This document shows positions 47,652-58,573 of a stretch of 64,000 nucleotides of DNA, piece after piece. The notes under the pieces were generated by a model, which searched no databases, was not told where the DNA came from, and saw only the letters and a program-made list of their open reading frames with translations. Source of the stretch: Litorilituus sp. (GTDB taxonomy: Bacteria > Pseudomonadota > Gammaproteobacteria > Enterobacterales > Alteromonadaceae); NCBI GenBank assembly GCA_030754235.1, contig JASMAS010000076.1, positions 62,001 to 126,000 of the forward strand, written 5' to 3'. Every line of letters begins with the position of its first letter. Position 1 is the first letter of the stretch. A program made the position numbers and the translations under genes.

Positions 47652-47741
47652 AATAGTTCCTTATCAAAGGTATCAATGCTAGTGTAAAGCATTATTTAAA
47701 AAGTATAATTTATAAACGGAAATAATTAAGGCCCGGTAAAC

Positions 47742-48092
47742 TTATATTTCTGCGGCAACAACAGAGATTTCGACCAATAACGCTTCTCGTGCCATTTTTG
47801 CTGCCACACAAGCACGAGCAGGCGCATGGCCTTGTGGTACCCAAGCATCCCATACGGCATTCATTTTAGCGAAGTAACTCATGTCTTTCACATAGATAGT
47901 TGCCGATAAAATATGCTCTTTGTCACTACCAGCCTGTGCAAGTAGCACATCAACCTTATCAAGCATGGTTTGCGTTTGTTCAGTGATATCTTTAGTTGCA
48001 TCAGCGGCTACTTGACCACATAAATAAATAGTGCCGTTGTGCTTAACAATACGGCTCATTCGTTGTTTAGTTTCTAACCTTTCAATAGTCAC
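47742..48092 (-). CDS. RidA-family (YjgF) enamine/imine deaminase
   Basis: 116-aa cytoplasmic protein of the RidA/YER057c/UK114 family, which hydrolyses reactive enamines and imines. Visible are [19 protein letters not shown], the helix [19 protein letters not shown], and the C-terminal [22 protein letters not shown] with the conserved arginine needed for catalysis in true RidA. It belongs to a shorter subgroup without the PxxSG-type start of archetypal RidA. It lies three bases after the DUF2959 gene. Confidence 0.9.
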   Translation of the reverse strand: MTIERLETKQRMSRIVKHNGTIYLCGQVAADATKDITEQTQTMLDKVDVLLAQAGSDKEHILSATIYVKDMSYFAKMNAVWDAWVPQGHAPARACVAAKMAREALLVEISVVAAEI

Positions 48093-48095
48093 CCG

Positions 48096-48743
48096 TTACT
48101 TCTCCAACAAATCAATGAAGAGTTGCGATTGCGCAATAGCGGTATTCATCTCTTTAATTAAGGCGCTAACATCTTTTTTAATGGAAACCATTTCACCTTG
48201 TAATGCACCAATGGCTCTTGCATTTAAGTTATGTTTCAAAAATAGGCTATTATCTTTTAATGCTGAAAGTACTGGTGCCATTTTGCTCTCTGCTTTTCGC
48301 ATAGACTTAATTAAGCTTCTATAGCGACGTTGTGTTTCTTTAAACTTTAACGAACTTTGACTTTTAAGGTTTGCACTTACTATTTGCTCAATTTCATTTT
48401 GCCACTCATCAAACAAAGCATTCGATACATCTGCTATTTTTTCGATACGTGAGCTTACTTTATCTGCAGCTTCTTTAGAGTCTTCATATTGTTCTTGAAT
48501 AACATTATATTGATCTTCTAATTTGCCACCATCAACATTAATCAGTGCCGTCATTTCTTCTAACGCTGATTTAAACTGCTCTTGCGCTTCTTGTTGTGAT
48601 TCTTTAGCGTCAATGACGCGTTCAATCATTATATCGCGTTTATGAATGCCCACTTTTTCCATGGCAGAGTAATAGGCGCTTGAACAATTTGATAGCGAGA
48701 ACACACACACTAGAGCCATAATTTTTCTGCTAATATTAACCAT
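48096..48743 (-). CDS. DUF2959 lipoprotein
   Basis: 215 aa with a lipoprotein signal (CVFSLSNCSSAYY; lipidated Cys near residue 20) followed by an almost entirely helical, coiled-coil-rich body (EKVGIHKRDIMIERVIDAKESQQEAQEQF at the start; IEKIADVSNALFDEW in the middle). Matches DUF2959, whose function is not known. It is placed three bases upstream of the RidA-like gene on the same strand and divergent from the SPFH gene. Confidence 0.82.
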   Translation of the reverse strand: MVNISRKIMALVCVFSLSNCSSAYYSAMEKVGIHKRDIMIERVIDAKESQQEAQEQFKSALEEMTALINVDGGKLEDQYNVIQEQYEDSKEAADKVSSRIEKIADVSNALFDEWQNEIEQIVSANLKSQSSLKFKETQRRYRSLIKSMRKAESKMAPVLSALKDNSLFLKHNLNARAIGALQGEMVSIKKDVSALIKEMNTAIAQSQLFIDLLEK

Positions 48744-48941
48744 AGTACCCCTGAATTGGAAGACAAGTAATTTAAGATAATCCTATATGGAATATGCCTG
48801 TAGCGCAAATTATTACGTAATTTATCAGCATGTTATTTCTTAACTTAGATGATAAACACTTGCTTTGCATTTAACAGTCTATTACCGTATTAGCAGGAAA
48901 TCATTCCAAGCTAAATACAGTGAATAAAGGAAGAAAACTTG

Positions 48942-49928
48942 ATGGAAACTATAATTGAGAACATAGTGACTAGCCCTGTTTTATGGCTAACTATTGTTAT
49001 TTTATACACCTTAAAAAAGGGAATTTATTTTGTGCCACAAAACCGTGGCTACGTTGTTTACACCCTAGGAAAATATAGCAAAACCCTATCTGCTGGTTTG
49101 AATTTTATTATTCCCTATATGCAATCAGTTGCGGCCGATCGTAACCTCAAAGAACAATCGTTAGAAATTAGCTCACAGCCTGCTATCACCAAAGACAATA
49201 TTACCTTAGAAATAGACGGTATATTGTTTATGAAGGTAACTGATGCCGCTTCTGCGACCAATAATATTACTGACTATAAATTATCAGTCACACAACTGGC
49301 AATGACGACTATGCGTAATGCTATAGGCTCAATGGAGTTAGATGAGTGCTTTCAAAATCGTGATGGTATTAATGCACAAATTTTATCTGCCATGACCGAA
49401 GCCACAGCGCCTTGGGGTGTTATGGTGACGCGCTATGAAATAAAAGATATTACCCCTCCGCAAACAATCCGCGAAGATATGGAAAAGCAAATGACCGCTG
49501 AGCGAGAAAAACGCTCTGTTATTTTAACTGCCGAAGGGGTGAAAAGTGCCGCTATCACAGAAGCTGAAGGTCACAAACGCGCAAGAGTCCTTGATGCAGA
49601 GGCCGCAAAAGCAGAGAAAGTATTAGCTGCTGAGGCCTCAAAAGAATCTCAAATTTTAGAGGCTAGTGGTAAAGCTGAAGCTATTCGTTTAGTCGCTGAA
49701 GCTGATGCCAACGCTTTAGATGTGGTGGGGCAAGTCGCTGAGACTAAACAAGGTCAATCAGCGGTGACGCTAACCTTAGCCCAAGATGCCATTACAGCTC
49801 ATCAAGCAATCGCTAGTGACAGCACTGTGGTGTTAACTGATGGTAAAACTGGCGATAACATTGCCAATACCGTCGCACAAGCCATTGCCGTTTCCAGTAG
49901 TTTAAAATTGCCTAGCCAAGCTGAATAA
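48942..49928 (+). CDS. SPFH/band-7 membrane protein (QmcA-like)
   Basis: 328 aa with one N-terminal membrane helix (PVLWLTIVILYTLKKGIYFV) and a band-7 domain (VPQNRGYVVYTLGKYSKTL, ITPPQTIREDMEKQMTAEREKR) leading to an alanine/glutamate coiled coil. Such proteins form large membrane rings that control proteases or local membrane order. The ATG at 48942 has AAGGAAG upstream; the TTG right before it is in frame but unlikely. A NfeD-family partner follows after 35 bases, the common pairing. Confidence 0.92.
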   Translation: METIIENIVTSPVLWLTIVILYTLKKGIYFVPQNRGYVVYTLGKYSKTLSAGLNFIIPYMQSVAADRNLKEQSLEISSQPAITKDNITLEIDGILFMKVTDAASATNNITDYKLSVTQLAMTTMRNAIGSMELDECFQNRDGINAQILSAMTEATAPWGVMVTRYEIKDITPPQTIREDMEKQMTAEREKRSVILTAEGVKSAAITEAEGHKRARVLDAEAAKAEKVLAAEASKESQILEASGKAEAIRLVAEADANALDVVGQVAETKQGQSAVTLTLAQDAITAHQAIASDSTVVLTDGKTGDNIANTVAQAIAVSSSLKLPSQAE

Positions 49929-49963
49929 TTGATTGGTTAGGTAAAAAATCAGGATAATTTACT

Positions 49964-50422
49964 ATGCAGTATTTTTTCGAACATCATGACCATTTTTGGT
50001 ATTTGGTTGCAGGATTAAGCTTCGTTATTGAGCTAAGTATTATGGGGCTTAGTGGACCGTTATTTTTCTTTGCTATTGCAAGTTTAATTACGGGTTTTTT
50101 GGTGGGTATTGGCTTGATTCCAAGTTGGCAGGCAGAAATATTGACTCTTGGCTTATCAACCGCCTTGATTACTGCTGTTTTATGGAAGCCATTGAAAAGG
50201 TTACAAAACTCAAAAAGCAAAACAGATGACTCTAGTGATATGATTGGACTGCAAGTCCCAGCGAGTGCCGATATAACCTTAAATGGCGGCAGTATTCGCT
50301 ATTCAGGTATAGATTGGCAAGCACGCTTAGCTGAAGAGGCTAATGTTGACTTAATTGATAATCAAAGTCAGTGTCAGGTTGTCGCCATAAAGGGGAATAC
50401 TATGCTGGTTAAACCCCTATAG
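49964..50422 (+). CDS. NfeD-family membrane partner of SPFH protein
   Basis: 152 aa with two to three membrane helices (FWYLVAGLSFVIELSIMGLSGPLFFFAIASLITGFLVGIG) and a C-terminal OB-like domain (SIRYSGIDWQARLAE, QCQVVAIKGNTMLVKPL). Matches the short NfeD/YbbK type that pairs with QmcA. It follows the SPFH gene and is ended by a strong terminator. Confidence 0.92.
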   Translation: MQYFFEHHDHFWYLVAGLSFVIELSIMGLSGPLFFFAIASLITGFLVGIGLIPSWQAEILTLGLSTALITAVLWKPLKRLQNSKSKTDDSSDMIGLQVPASADITLNGGSIRYSGIDWQARLAEEANVDLIDNQSQCQVVAIKGNTMLVKPL

Positions 50423-50449
50423 CTCTACTGATAACGTGCACGCAATACC

Positions 50450-50485
50450 AAAAATCCTTATTACTTTTGCGTAATAAGGATTTTT
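50450..50485 (+). terminator. Terminator after NfeD gene
   Basis: AAAAATCCTTATTAC, loop TTTTGC, GTAATAAGGATTTTT: a perfect 15-bp stem starting 28 bases past the stop. Confidence 0.92.
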
Positions 50486-50645
50486 GTAAGGTAATGAAAA
50501 ACGTTTAAAGACAAGAAAATTACACTCAGCTGACGATAGACAGTGCTCGCTAAGCCTCACATAAACAAACATACCCTTTAAAACTACTTCTATGTTTACT
50601 TTCACCCGATTGAGTAACCTCAACAGGTTCTAATCATTTTTACAT

Positions 50646-50897
50646 TTATCCAATAATTCTCTTTAGCTCCGTTAAATGCAGCTTGAAAGATTTTCTTCCC
50701 TTAGGCGTCAATGACACCCAAGTTCGTTGGCGAGTAAATTCTGTCTTTTTAATTAATTGGACGTAATTTGCATCTTCCAACACCATTAAATGTTTCGAAA
50801 GTACTAAATCACTTACATTGAGTTGTTCTTTAATAATCTGAAACCCCAACTCTTTTGTAGTGTCCAATAAAGCACATATGTTTTCATGCTCTGTCAT
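50646..50897 (-). CDS. Short winged-helix regulator, N-terminally truncated
   Basis: 83 aa. It matches the HTH_27-type winged helix found in small bacterial regulators (ICALLDTTKELGFQIIKEQL, VSDLVLSKHLMVLEDANYV, RTWVSLTPKGRKSFKLHL), but the first helix usually seen before ICALL (about 10-15 residues, starting FDxLIHxxxRL) is absent. A stop codon lies two codons upstream of the ATG. It may be a functional short form or a decaying gene. Confidence 0.7.
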   Translation of the reverse strand: MTEHENICALLDTTKELGFQIIKEQLNVSDLVLSKHLMVLEDANYVQLIKKTEFTRQRTWVSLTPKGRKSFKLHLTELKRIIG

Positions 50898-51308
50898 CCC
50901 CCAGCTAAAAACTATAAGGGAGTAACTTAAATTTATTAATATTATTAGTAATAGCGGTATTCTGAATGACTTAATAGCGTCACGTTTGGTTGAATCTACT
51001 GATTTTTATATCGTTACTGCTTCTTCTTTGGATATAGTTTCTTTTTCATTATTCATCACTTCTGTTCCTATAATTTATATTAATGAAATAACTACACCAC
51101 ACACTTTCCAACACAGAAAGTCACAACTTTCTATGTTGGAAAATGACGGATTAACTTTTGTGGATTCTAAGCTAATTATGAATCGCAATAGCCGAGTTAG
51201 TTTGTAACTACAACGAAGGAATGGAGCCTACAGAGGAGTTTGCAACAAGTTTGTAACTATTTTTAGCGCACAAAACCCTTATAGAATAGATATTTGCGAG
51301 GAAAACGG
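50898..51308. other. Gene-free stretch with strong hairpin
   Basis: Contains the 17-bp-stem hairpin at 51105-51142. A 73-codon plus-strand frame over it begins with TTG and looks spurious. Nothing else is recognised. Confidence 0.5.
51105..51142. repeat. 17-bp inverted repeat with four-base loop
   Basis: TTTCCAACACAGAAAGT, CACA, ACTTTCTATGTTGGAAA; 16 of 17 pairs are standard and one is G-T. No T-run, so it is not a typical terminator. It is about 165 bases past the guaA stop. Confidence 0.7.
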
Positions 51309-52886
51309 CTATTCCCATTCGATGGTCGCTGGTGGCTTGCCTGAAATATCGTAAACGACACGTGAAATACCATCAATTTCATTAATAATACGGTTAGAAA
51401 CTAACCCTAAGAAATCATAGGGTAAGTGTGACCAACGCGCAGTCATAAAATCAATGGTTTCTACACAACGAAGTGATACCACCCAGTCATATTTACGCGC
51501 ATCACCCATAACACCGACTGAGCGTACCGGCAAAAATACAGTAAATGCTTGGCTTACTTTTTTGTATAAGTCATGATTATGTAATTCTTCAATAAAAATG
51601 GCATCTGCACGACGTAATAAGTCGGCATATTCTTTTTTCACTTCACCTAAAATACGCACCCCTAAACCTGGGCCAGGGAAAGGATGACGATAGAGCATGT
51701 CATAAGGTAAACCAAGCTCTAAGCCAATTTTACGTACTTCATCTTTGAATAATTCGCGTAATGGTTCAACTAAGCCCATTGCCATATCGTCAGGCAAACC
51801 ACCAACATTGTGATGAGACTTTATTACATGCGCCTTACCTGTTGCAGAAGCCGCAGACTCTATTACATCTGGATAAATTGTCCCTTGCGCTAACCATTTA
51901 GCGTTGGTAAGTTTTTTAGATTCTTCATCAAAAACTTCAACAAATACATTACCAATAATTTTACGCTTTTTCTCAGGATCATCTTCACCGGATAAACGAT
52001 CTAAAAAGCGCTGTTCGGCATTAATATGTACTATGTTTAAGCCAAAATGATCGCCAAACATGTCCATCACTTGTTGGCTTTCATTTAAACGAAGCAAACC
52101 ATTATCAACAAAGACACATGTTAATTTATCGCCAATTGCACGTTGTAATAACATGGCAACAACTGATGAGTCAACGCCGCCTGATAGACCAAGAATAACT
52201 TCGTCATCACCTACTTGCTTCTTCATTTTCGCAACGGCATCTTCAATAATTGACGCCGAAGTCCATAATTTTTCACATTGACAAATATCTACAACAAAGT
52301 GCTCTAAAATACGCAAGCCTTGCTTAGTATGAGTGACTTCTGGGTGAAACTGTACGCCATAGAATTTCTTTGTTTCATTGGCCATCGCTGCGAATGCACA
52401 ACTGTCAGTTTTAGCAATGGTTTCAAAACCTGCTGGAATTGCCGATACTTTATCACCATGACTCATCCATACGTCGAGTAATGTATTACCAGCATCGCTT
52501 ACATGATCTTCAATGTTTTTGAATAGTTCAGATTGAGAAATCACTTCTACAGCTGCATAACCAAACTCTTTATGTTCAGAGCTTTCTACTGCCCCACCAA
52601 GTTGTTCTGCCATAGTTTGCATGCCATAGCAAATACCTAATACAGGCACATTAGCATTAAAAACATACTCAGGAGCACGTGGTGAATTAGTTTCGGTTAC
52701 AGATTCTGGGCCACCAGCAAGGATAATACCTGTAGGATTAAAGCCTTCAATTTGCTCCTGTGTTACATCCCAAGCCCAAAGTTCACAATAAACACCTATT
52801 TCACGTACACGACGTGCTATAAGTTGTGTGTATTGCGAACCAAAATCTAATATTAGTATGCGGTGATCATGAATGTCTTTACTCAT
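51309..52886 (-). CDS. guaA: GMP synthase (glutamine-hydrolysing)
   Basis: Converts XMP to GMP, the last step of guanine nucleotide synthesis. The 525 aa equals E. coli GuaA. An N-terminal class I glutamine amidotransferase (nucleophile Cys in GICYGMQ, His/Glu in FHPEV) is followed by the ATP-pyrophosphatase domain ([11 protein letters not shown]) and a C-terminal dimerisation domain ending PPATIEWE. It lies downstream of guaB on the same strand with a hairpin between, so its share of guaB transcript may be limited. Confidence 0.98.
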   Translation of the reverse strand: MSKDIHDHRILILDFGSQYTQLIARRVREIGVYCELWAWDVTQEQIEGFNPTGIILAGGPESVTETNSPRAPEYVFNANVPVLGICYGMQTMAEQLGGAVESSEHKEFGYAAVEVISQSELFKNIEDHVSDAGNTLLDVWMSHGDKVSAIPAGFETIAKTDSCAFAAMANETKKFYGVQFHPEVTHTKQGLRILEHFVVDICQCEKLWTSASIIEDAVAKMKKQVGDDEVILGLSGGVDSSVVAMLLQRAIGDKLTCVFVDNGLLRLNESQQVMDMFGDHFGLNIVHINAEQRFLDRLSGEDDPEKKRKIIGNVFVEVFDEESKKLTNAKWLAQGTIYPDVIESAASATGKAHVIKSHHNVGGLPDDMAMGLVEPLRELFKDEVRKIGLELGLPYDMLYRHPFPGPGLGVRILGEVKKEYADLLRRADAIFIEELHNHDLYKKVSQAFTVFLPVRSVGVMGDARKYDWVVSLRCVETIDFMTARWSHLPYDFLGLVSNRIINEIDGISRVVYDISGKPPATIEWE

Positions 52887-52962
52887 GGTTGTTTTCCTAC
52901 TTTTAGCGCTTGTGGTGAAAAAAGCTTACGCTTGTTCATTTAGAGCGATGTATATAAATAAA

Positions 52963-52995
52963 CAGGCTGAACTAATTGACTTATAGTTCAGCCTG
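52963..52995 (-). terminator. Hairpin between guaB and guaA
   Basis: CAGGCTGAACTA, nine-base loop, TAGTTCAGCCTG: a perfect 12-bp stem, followed on the minus strand by TTTATTTAT. It may partly end guaB transcripts before guaA. Confidence 0.75.
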
Positions 52996-53091
52996 ACAAA
53001 AATGCTTTTACTTCCCATTATTGAGAAAGCAACTAAGCACTGTTTAGTTCAAAGCGAATTCGTCGATAGACAAAGAAATAAGCTATTCGGC

Positions 53092-54564
53092 TTAGCCCAT
53101 ACGATAATTAGGTGCTTCTTTGGTGATGGTTACATCATGTACATGTGACTCACCCATACCTGCTGACGTTATTTTCATAAACTCAGGTTTAGTTCGCATG
53201 ACTTCAATAGTCTCACTACCCGTTAAGCCCATAGATGAACGTAATCCGCCCATTTGCTGATGAATAATGGCAGCAACAGGTCCTTTATAAGCAACACGAC
53301 CTTCAATACCTTCTGGCACTAATTTATCTGCTTCACCATCCGTCTTTTGGAAATAACGGTCACTTGAACCTTCTTTTTGGTCCATAGCCCCTAAAGAGCC
53401 CATACCACGGTAAGATTTATAATAACGACCTTGGTAAAGCTCAACTTCGCCTGGAGACTCTTCTGTGCCAGCAAGCATACTACCCACCATGACACAGTGT
53501 GCTCCAGCGACTAAAGCTTTAGCTATATCCCCTGAAAAACGAATACCGCCATCAGCAATCACGGGGATTCCTGTTCCTTTTAGCGCTTCTACTGCGTTTG
53601 AAATCGCTGTTAATTGCGGAACACCTACACCTGTAACAATACGAGTTGTGCAAATTGAACCAGGACCAATGCCCACTTTAACAGCATCAACACCTACATC
53701 GGCTAATGCTTTTGCACCAGCACCTGTGGCAACATTACCAGCAATAATTTGCAAGTCTGGATGTTTTTGGCGAGTTTCACTAACACGGTCAATAACACCT
53801 TGAGAATGACCATGTGATGTATCAATTAATAAAACATCAACACCTGCGGCAACTAGCGCATCTATACGTTCATCGGTACCAGCACCAACACCAACAGCAG
53901 CGCCCACACGTAAACGACCTAACTCATCTTTACAAGCATTGGGTTTTCTTTCTGCTTTTTGATAATCTTTTGCAGTAATCAAGCCCTGTAATTTAAACGC
54001 ATCATCAACAACAAGAATTTTTTCTATGCGATTTTCATGCATTAATCCTAAAATTTCTTCGCGTTCCGCTTTCTCTGTAACAGTGACTAACTTATCTTTA
54101 GGTGTCATAAGAACCGAAACAGGCTTGCTTAAGTCAGTTTCAAAGCGTAAATCACGACCTGTAATAATACCCACTAAATTGTTAGAATTATCAACAACAG
54201 GAAAACCAGAAAAGCCAAGTTCATCAGCTTTATACATTACCTGTTTAATAGTGTCATCGGGACAAACCGCAACAGGGTCGGACACAACCCCACTTTCATA
54301 TTTTTTTACTTGCGATACATTGCTAGCTTGTTCCGCAATAGTCATGTTTTTATGAATAAAACCTACACCACCTTCTTGCGCTAAGGTAATAGCCAAACGT
54401 GCTTCGGTTACTGTGTCCATAGACGCAGAAACCATAGGTACATTTAAATTGATTTTTCGGGTTAGTCGGGTTTTTAAATCGGCTGTATGAGGCAGTACCT
54501 TGGAGTGTGCAGGTACTAGTAGAACATCATCAAAAGTTAACGCTTCTTGGGCAATTCGTAACAT
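53092..54564 (-). CDS. guaB: IMP dehydrogenase
   Basis: NAD-dependent oxidation of IMP to XMP, the first step to GMP. 490 aa (E. coli 488). A barrel with the catalytic loop GPGSICTTR (nucleophile Cys), two CBS domains inserted at about residues 95-205 ([31 protein letters not shown]) and the flap region [20 protein letters not shown] are seen. It is divergent from xseA, as in E. coli, and followed by guaA. Confidence 0.98.
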   Translation of the reverse strand: MLRIAQEALTFDDVLLVPAHSKVLPHTADLKTRLTRKINLNVPMVSASMDTVTEARLAITLAQEGGVGFIHKNMTIAEQASNVSQVKKYESGVVSDPVAVCPDDTIKQVMYKADELGFSGFPVVDNSNNLVGIITGRDLRFETDLSKPVSVLMTPKDKLVTVTEKAEREEILGLMHENRIEKILVVDDAFKLQGLITAKDYQKAERKPNACKDELGRLRVGAAVGVGAGTDERIDALVAAGVDVLLIDTSHGHSQGVIDRVSETRQKHPDLQIIAGNVATGAGAKALADVGVDAVKVGIGPGSICTTRIVTGVGVPQLTAISNAVEALKGTGIPVIADGGIRFSGDIAKALVAGAHCVMVGSMLAGTEESPGEVELYQGRYYKSYRGMGSLGAMDQKEGSSDRYFQKTDGEADKLVPEGIEGRVAYKGPVAAIIHQQMGGLRSSMGLTGSETIEVMRTKPEFMKITSAGMGESHVHDVTITKEAPNYRMG

Positions 54565-54787
54565 CGCAATATCACCAGAGTTAAGTGTAGAGTGGATACC
54601 AATCAGTGAATGTTAGTACCAAATATTGCGGCAGAATTTTAACCGTTTTCCTTGCTCAGGTAAACATAAATTTAGTGACAAAAGTCATTATTTTTTAATA
54701 TATGATGCAAATTAAATACCCTATATATTTTTCACAACGATATAATGCCACTTCAGCCACTATTTGCATTTGAATATACGCACGATT

Positions 54788-56116
54788 ATGACATCTCAAC
54801 ATATTTTACAGGTAAGTGAATTAACCAATAAGGTGCGCTTTATTTTAGAAAGCGAACTGAGCAAAATTTGGCTAACGGGTGAAATTTCAAACTTTACTGC
54901 TGCCGGCTCAGGCCATTGGTATTTGACATTAAAAGATAGTAAATCGCAAGTCCGCTGTGCCATGTTTAAAGGCAGTAACCGACGAGTTAAAGTTAAGGCG
55001 GCTAATGGACAACAAGTCTTAGTAAGAGCAAAAGTTTCTCTTTATGAGCCAAGAGGTGACTTCCAATTAATTATTGAACAGATGGAAGGTGCCGGAGAAG
55101 GGTTACTACGTCAACAATATGAGCACTTAAAGCATAAGCTTAATGCACAAGGCATCTTCTCACAAGCACACAAAAAATCTTTACCTGAACATATAGAAAC
55201 TATTGGTATAGTGACTTCACCCACGGGTGCAGCGGTTAAAGACATACTAACCGTACTTAAAAGACGTAATCCATTTATCAAGGCAATTATTTATCCAGCA
55301 TTAGTGCAAGGCGAATACGCCAGCAACGATATTTGTCATGCGATTATTAACGCCAATATTCGCCACGAATGTGACTTACTCATTGTTGGGCGTGGAGGCG
55401 GCTCATTAGAAGATCTTTGGTCATTTAATGAAGAAAGTGTGGTAAAAGCAATTTACGACTCCCAATTACCTGTGATCAGTGCTGTGGGTCATGAAATAGA
55501 CACAACATTATCTGATTATGTTGCTGATCTACGGGCACCAACACCGTCGGCTGCGGCTGAATTAGTCTCTACCGATGCCAGCGAATTATTAGATAAAATA
55601 CAGTTTTTCAAACAGCGTTTATCTCATGCTATTAGACAAAAAAACGCACAACTAACACAATTACATCAACATTTACAGCATAGGTTATCCTTAGTTCACC
55701 CAGAGCAACAGCTACTTTCGCAACAACAAAGAGCTGATGAGCTAGTCCTCAGGTTAAGCCGAGCCATTAAGCGCTTACTTACTGATAAAGCACAACACCC
55801 CTTACAATTAAAGCAAAGATTATGGCAGCTCACACCAGATAAGAATATTGAACAACATTGCATACAAATAAAGCAAAGCAAACACCGACTTATTTATGCG
55901 ATGCAAAATAAGTTACATCAAAAAGGTGAGTTGTTTGTGCACTTGATTGAGCAATTACAGCTAGTCAGCCCATTAGCGACTATTGCCCGAGGTTACAGCG
56001 TTACACGTAATGCCAATGGTGCGCTAATCAGTCGTGTTGCTCAAGTACAAGTTGATGATGAATTGACGGTGCAAGTAAGTGATGGTCATATTAACGCGGT
56101 GGTGATTAAACGTTAG
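54788..56116 (+). CDS. xseA: Exodeoxyribonuclease VII large subunit
   Basis: Single-strand DNA exonuclease, with XseB encoded elsewhere. 442 aa from the ATG at 54788 (E. coli 456); the in-frame TTG 24 bases upstream is less likely. An N-terminal OB-fold (VSELTNKVRFILESELSKIWLTGEISN) is followed by the catalytic core (TSPTGAAVKDILTVLKRRNPF, RGGGSLEDLWSFNEE, SAVGHEIDTTLSDYVADLRAPTPSAAAE) and a long coiled coil. Divergent from guaB with about 220 bases between starts. Its stop codon meets the convergent PilZ gene, overlapping by four bases. Confidence 0.97.
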   Translation: MTSQHILQVSELTNKVRFILESELSKIWLTGEISNFTAAGSGHWYLTLKDSKSQVRCAMFKGSNRRVKVKAANGQQVLVRAKVSLYEPRGDFQLIIEQMEGAGEGLLRQQYEHLKHKLNAQGIFSQAHKKSLPEHIETIGIVTSPTGAAVKDILTVLKRRNPFIKAIIYPALVQGEYASNDICHAIINANIRHECDLLIVGRGGGSLEDLWSFNEESVVKAIYDSQLPVISAVGHEIDTTLSDYVADLRAPTPSAAAELVSTDASELLDKIQFFKQRLSHAIRQKNAQLTQLHQHLQHRLSLVHPEQQLLSQQQRADELVLRLSRAIKRLLTDKAQHPLQLKQRLWQLTPDKNIEQHCIQIKQSKHRLIYAMQNKLHQKGELFVHLIEQLQLVSPLATIARGYSVTRNANGALISRVAQVQVDDELTVQVSDGHINAVVIKR

Positions 56117-56805
56117 TTTTCATTCGCTTCGTAAGTAAGAGTCTCGAGTAATAACTGATAGACTTGAGGGTCACTTTGCGCTGAAAATTTAACACCAAAT
56201 GATAGACTATTATTTTGGTATTTTAAGTTACAAACATCACCATTAAGTTTGGTATTAGTCGCATTTTTTTTATCTTCCACAACAATGTCTAAATTCTTTT
56301 TTTCAGACAAAACTAACTTTTTACCGCTAATAATATTGAGTTGGCAACCACTGACAGATAAATTAGTTATGGTTGTCTGCCAATAAATTTTATCAATAAG
56401 CACCTTCGCACCTATATTTGTATCAATTCGAATCGAAGAACGTAAGTATTGCAAACTTACTTCTAGAGGAAACTCTAATACCATCAGACGTGATGGCATT
56501 TGAATAGTTTGTTTCAGGGTGCTTATAAAAGCCACTACCGCCCCCTCATGCCCTTCTATTAGACCACGTAAAGTAACTTTAACTCCTTGTTTAATATGCT
56601 GGGAAAAGGCGCCTAATTTATTTGCATCTGGATATTGAACTAGCACATATTGCTTGGGTAAATACCCGATAAAAGTGGTTCTAAATTTACCTTTTTGACC
56701 GGCAGGCGTTACAATATCAATTGTTATTGCGCTGCCTGCATGTAAAAGTGCCAAGTTTTTATTAAGTTGAGCTACGGTATTTGTATTGGTAGGGTTTATG
56801 GCCAT
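56113..56805 (-). CDS. PilZ-domain c-di-GMP receptor (YcgR-like)
   Basis: 230-aa protein. An N-terminal flagellar-brake-like domain (SAITIDIVTPAGQKGKFRTTFIGY, YVLVQYPD, TLRGLIEG) precedes a PilZ domain with the c-di-GMP motifs RSSIR (RxxxR) and NLSVSGC (the [D/N]xSxxG pattern). Such proteins slow flagellar motors or act on surface attachment. It is not in a flagellar operon here; it is convergent with xseA. Confidence 0.85.
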   Translation of the reverse strand: MAINPTNTNTVAQLNKNLALLHAGSAITIDIVTPAGQKGKFRTTFIGYLPKQYVLVQYPDANKLGAFSQHIKQGVKVTLRGLIEGHEGAVVAFISTLKQTIQMPSRLMVLEFPLEVSLQYLRSSIRIDTNIGAKVLIDKIYWQTTITNLSVSGCQLNIISGKKLVLSEKKNLDIVVEDKKNATNTKLNGDVCNLKYQNNSLSFGVKFSAQSDPQVYQLLLETLTYEANEN

Positions 56806-56926
56806 AATTCAAAAACACAAGCAAAAACACCGTCGCATTAGCCTTAAAGGCTAAATACCAAAGTCACTTTACATAAGAAACTTATTGAGTATCCTTTGCC
56901 AGAGCTCTCCTTACAATTCTATTATT

Positions 56927-58399
56927 TTATTTTAAATCTTTATTATAACCCTGTGTTGCACGAGCATTTTTCTTCTGCTCAGTATAGGTTAATTTTTTCT
57001 TTCCTGCGAACGGATTTGAAGTTTCCCTAAACTCAATACGAATTGGTGTCCCCATAATTTGTAATGATTTACGATAATAATTCATTAAATAACGTTTATA
57101 TGAACTAGGTAGCTTCTTCGCTAAATTACCATGAATAACAATAATGGGTGGATTATATCCACCCGCATGTGCATATTTCAGTTTAATACGACGACCTTGA
57201 TACATAGGTGGCTGATGATCAAACACTGCCATATCTAGTATTTTAGTGACCATAGCTGTGGAAATACGCTTTGTTGCACTGACAAAAGCCTCTTCAACAG
57301 ATTCGTATAAATGACCTACACCTGTACCATGTAAAGCTGAGATAAAGTGAATTTTTGCAAAATCGATAAAACCTAACCGTCTATCTAATTCTGTTTTTAT
57401 TCGATCTTTAACATGTTCATCCAAGCCGTCCCATTTGTTAACCGCCAATACCAATGAGCGTCCGGCTTCAAGAATAAAACCAAGCAAACTTAAATCCTGA
57501 TCGGTAATACCTTCCCTTGCATCAATAATCAGCAAACAAACATTAGCATCTTCAATGGCACGCAAGGTTTTAATAACTGAATATTTTTCCACAACATCCG
57601 TGACATTTTTACGACGACGAATACCCGCCGTATCAATTAGGGTATAAGATCGGCCATTATGCTCCATGGGAATATAAACACTATCACGTGTTGTGCCCGG
57701 CATATCATAAACAACAACGCGCTCTTCACCCAAAATACGATTAGTGAGTGTTGATTTACCAACATTGGGTTTACCAATAATAGCAAGCTTGATGGTGTCA
57801 GTTTCATTTGGCGCTTCAGCGATTTGCTGTTCAAGTTCCGCTTCTGTTAACTGATAATCGCCTGCAAACTCATCATTTTCTTCATTGGTTGACTGACCTA
57901 ATGCTTCAATATGAGGCGATAATGCTAACGTGAGTAACTGTGTCACACCACGACCATGAGCAGCGGCAATTTGATGTACTTCTTCACCTAAGCTTAAGGC
58001 ATAAAATTCTGCTACCGCTGAGTCTGCATCAATACCATCTACCTTATTAGCAACCAAAAACACTTTCTTATTTTGCTTACGTAAATAATCCGCAATACCG
58101 TGATCGGCCGACGTTAAACCGTCTCTTGCATCTACTAAAAAGAGTACTGCATCGGCTTCTTCTACCGCCATTAATGATTGTTCTGCCATTAAGGTATCTA
58201 TACCTTCTTCATCGCCTTGTATACCGCCGGTATCAATTACAATAAAAGGATGATCTTCGACTTGTGCTTGGCCATATTGGCGATCTCGCGTTAAACCTGG
58301 ATAATCTGCAACTAAGGCATTTCTAGAGCGCGTTAAACGATTAAACAATGTTGATTTTCCAACATTAGGACGGCCAACTAAGGCAACGACAGGAAGCAT
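56927..58399 (-). CDS. der: Ribosome assembly GTPase Der (EngA)
   Basis: Essential GTPase with two G domains for 50S ribosome assembly. The 490 aa equals E. coli Der. First domain: [20 protein letters not shown]; second: [24 protein letters not shown]. An acidic linker (about 165-195) and a C-terminal KH-like domain ([18 protein letters not shown]) follow. Downstream of bamB as in many Gammaproteobacteria, with a hairpin in the 174-base gap. Confidence 0.98.
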   Translation of the reverse strand: MLPVVALVGRPNVGKSTLFNRLTRSRNALVADYPGLTRDRQYGQAQVEDHPFIVIDTGGIQGDEEGIDTLMAEQSLMAVEEADAVLFLVDARDGLTSADHGIADYLRKQNKKVFLVANKVDGIDADSAVAEFYALSLGEEVHQIAAAHGRGVTQLLTLALSPHIEALGQSTNEENDEFAGDYQLTEAELEQQIAEAPNETDTIKLAIIGKPNVGKSTLTNRILGEERVVVYDMPGTTRDSVYIPMEHNGRSYTLIDTAGIRRRKNVTDVVEKYSVIKTLRAIEDANVCLLIIDAREGITDQDLSLLGFILEAGRSLVLAVNKWDGLDEHVKDRIKTELDRRLGFIDFAKIHFISALHGTGVGHLYESVEEAFVSATKRISTAMVTKILDMAVFDHQPPMYQGRRIKLKYAHAGGYNPPIIVIHGNLAKKLPSSYKRYLMNYYRKSLQIMGTPIRIEFRETSNPFAGKKKLTYTEQKKNARATQGYNKDLK

Positions 58400-58468
58400 G
58401 AAAACCTCAATAAATTACTAAAACTCACTAAATTACTTTATGTAAAAGCGAGTGTATAAAAACAAGTA

Positions 58469-58499
58469 ACGGCCCCGCATGTAAAAACATTGGAGCCGT
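58469..58499 (-). terminator. Hairpin between bamB and der
   Basis: ACGGCCCCGCATG and CATTGGAGCCGT form an imperfect stem around an A/T loop. It probably attenuates read-through from bamB into der. Confidence 0.55.
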
Positions 58500-58573
58500 A
58501 TATAATTTTAGTCTAAAAAAATCATACCAAGATAATAAACCTTTACTAACTTAGTATCATTAAAGGAGCTTGA

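Noticed and set aside
50986-51207. 73-codon plus-strand open frame
   Set aside because: Begins with TTG and covers a strong hairpin; no family resemblance.
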